Shown here: piece by piece, positions 63,949-64,000 of the stretch
Numbering within the stretch: the first letter of the stretch is position 1
Layout: each line of letters starts with the position of its first letter
The notes under the pieces: generated by a model
Told to the model about the DNA's origin: nothing
The model's input: the letters and a program-made list of their open reading frames with translations, nothing else
Databases searched by the model: none
Position numbers and translations under genes: made by a program
Origin: Paenibacillus lautus NBRC 15380
GTDB lineage: Bacteria > Bacillota > Bacilli > Paenibacillales > Paenibacillaceae
Assembly: GCF_004000945.1 (NCBI RefSeq)
Contig: NZ_BIMF01000001.1
Coordinates: forward strand, 741,556 to 805,555
DNA: 64,000 nucleotides
Direction of reading: 5' to 3'

Positions 63949-64000
63949 ATGCTTCATGATTCCTTTTCACGTGTGTTCCTATGGGTATAAACAAAAAAGA

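Noticed and set aside
1..64000. rRNA, tRNA, prophage or defence-system genes
   Set aside because: No cloverleaf, rRNA-like stretch, phage structural gene, restriction enzyme or toxin-antitoxin pair was recognised in any intergenic or coding region.

Overview
The window looks like chromosomal DNA of a Paenibacillus or close relative in the Paenibacillaceae. The grounds are a purEKBCSQLFMNHD operon with a guanine riboswitch, strong GGAGG ribosome binding sites with many GTG and TTG starts, YesM/YesN-type sensor and AraC-type regulator pairs beside sugar ABC importers, a BceRS-BceAB-type module, and a FapR-type operator in front of fabH. No rRNA, tRNA, CRISPR array or intact transposase was seen. 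Nearly all genes are on the minus strand. All assignments come from reading the sequence; no database search was run.

Layout. 1-1.6 kb: the 5' part of an AT-rich secreted-protein gene and a degenerate intergenic stretch. 1.6-7.8 kb: a methyl-accepting chemotaxis protein, then a malEFG maltodextrin importer (transcribed right to left) behind a promoter flanked by CcpA/LacI-type operators. 7.9-22.1 kb: the complete IMP biosynthesis operon, headed by two inverted PurR boxes, a TTGACA promoter, a guanine aptamer and an intrinsic terminator. 22.5-29.8 kb: small housekeeping genes (histidine phosphatase, L7/L12-like membrane protein, UspA, DUF1294, a 45-residue protein), topoisomerase III, a BpsA-like branched polyamine synthase behind a terminator-bearing leader, a GNAT acetyltransferase and an ECF sigma factor. 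29.9-36.0 kb: an AT-richer block with an MDR reductase, a cell-wall amidase and a two-component system with a secreted PepSY-like protein. 36.2-47 kb: an MBL-fold hydrolase, the Bce-type module, an acyl-ACP thioesterase, a GlsB-type membrane protein, a divergent SDR/WYL-regulator pair and a ring-cleaving dioxygenase. 47-55.2 kb: a sugar ABC importer whose YesM-like kinase and YesN-like regulator flank a second, membrane-anchored solute-binding protein. 55.4-64 kb: FapR-controlled fabH, a ferric-type ABC importer with a translationally coupled beta-CASP hydrolase and a divergent LysR regulator, and an exported CYTH-domain protein.

Between the genes lie at least two dispersed non-coding repeat families. 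One has a conserved frame around a hairpin core and has four clear copies plus one partial copy. The other is about 118 bp and sits directly before rho-independent terminators (two copies). There is also a 121-bp element with terminal inverted repeats in front of the bpsA-like gene. The most notable coding observations are the beta-CASP hydrolase coupled to an importer, the solute-binding protein between kinase and regulator, the BpsA homologue with its attenuator-like leader, and the exported CYTH protein.
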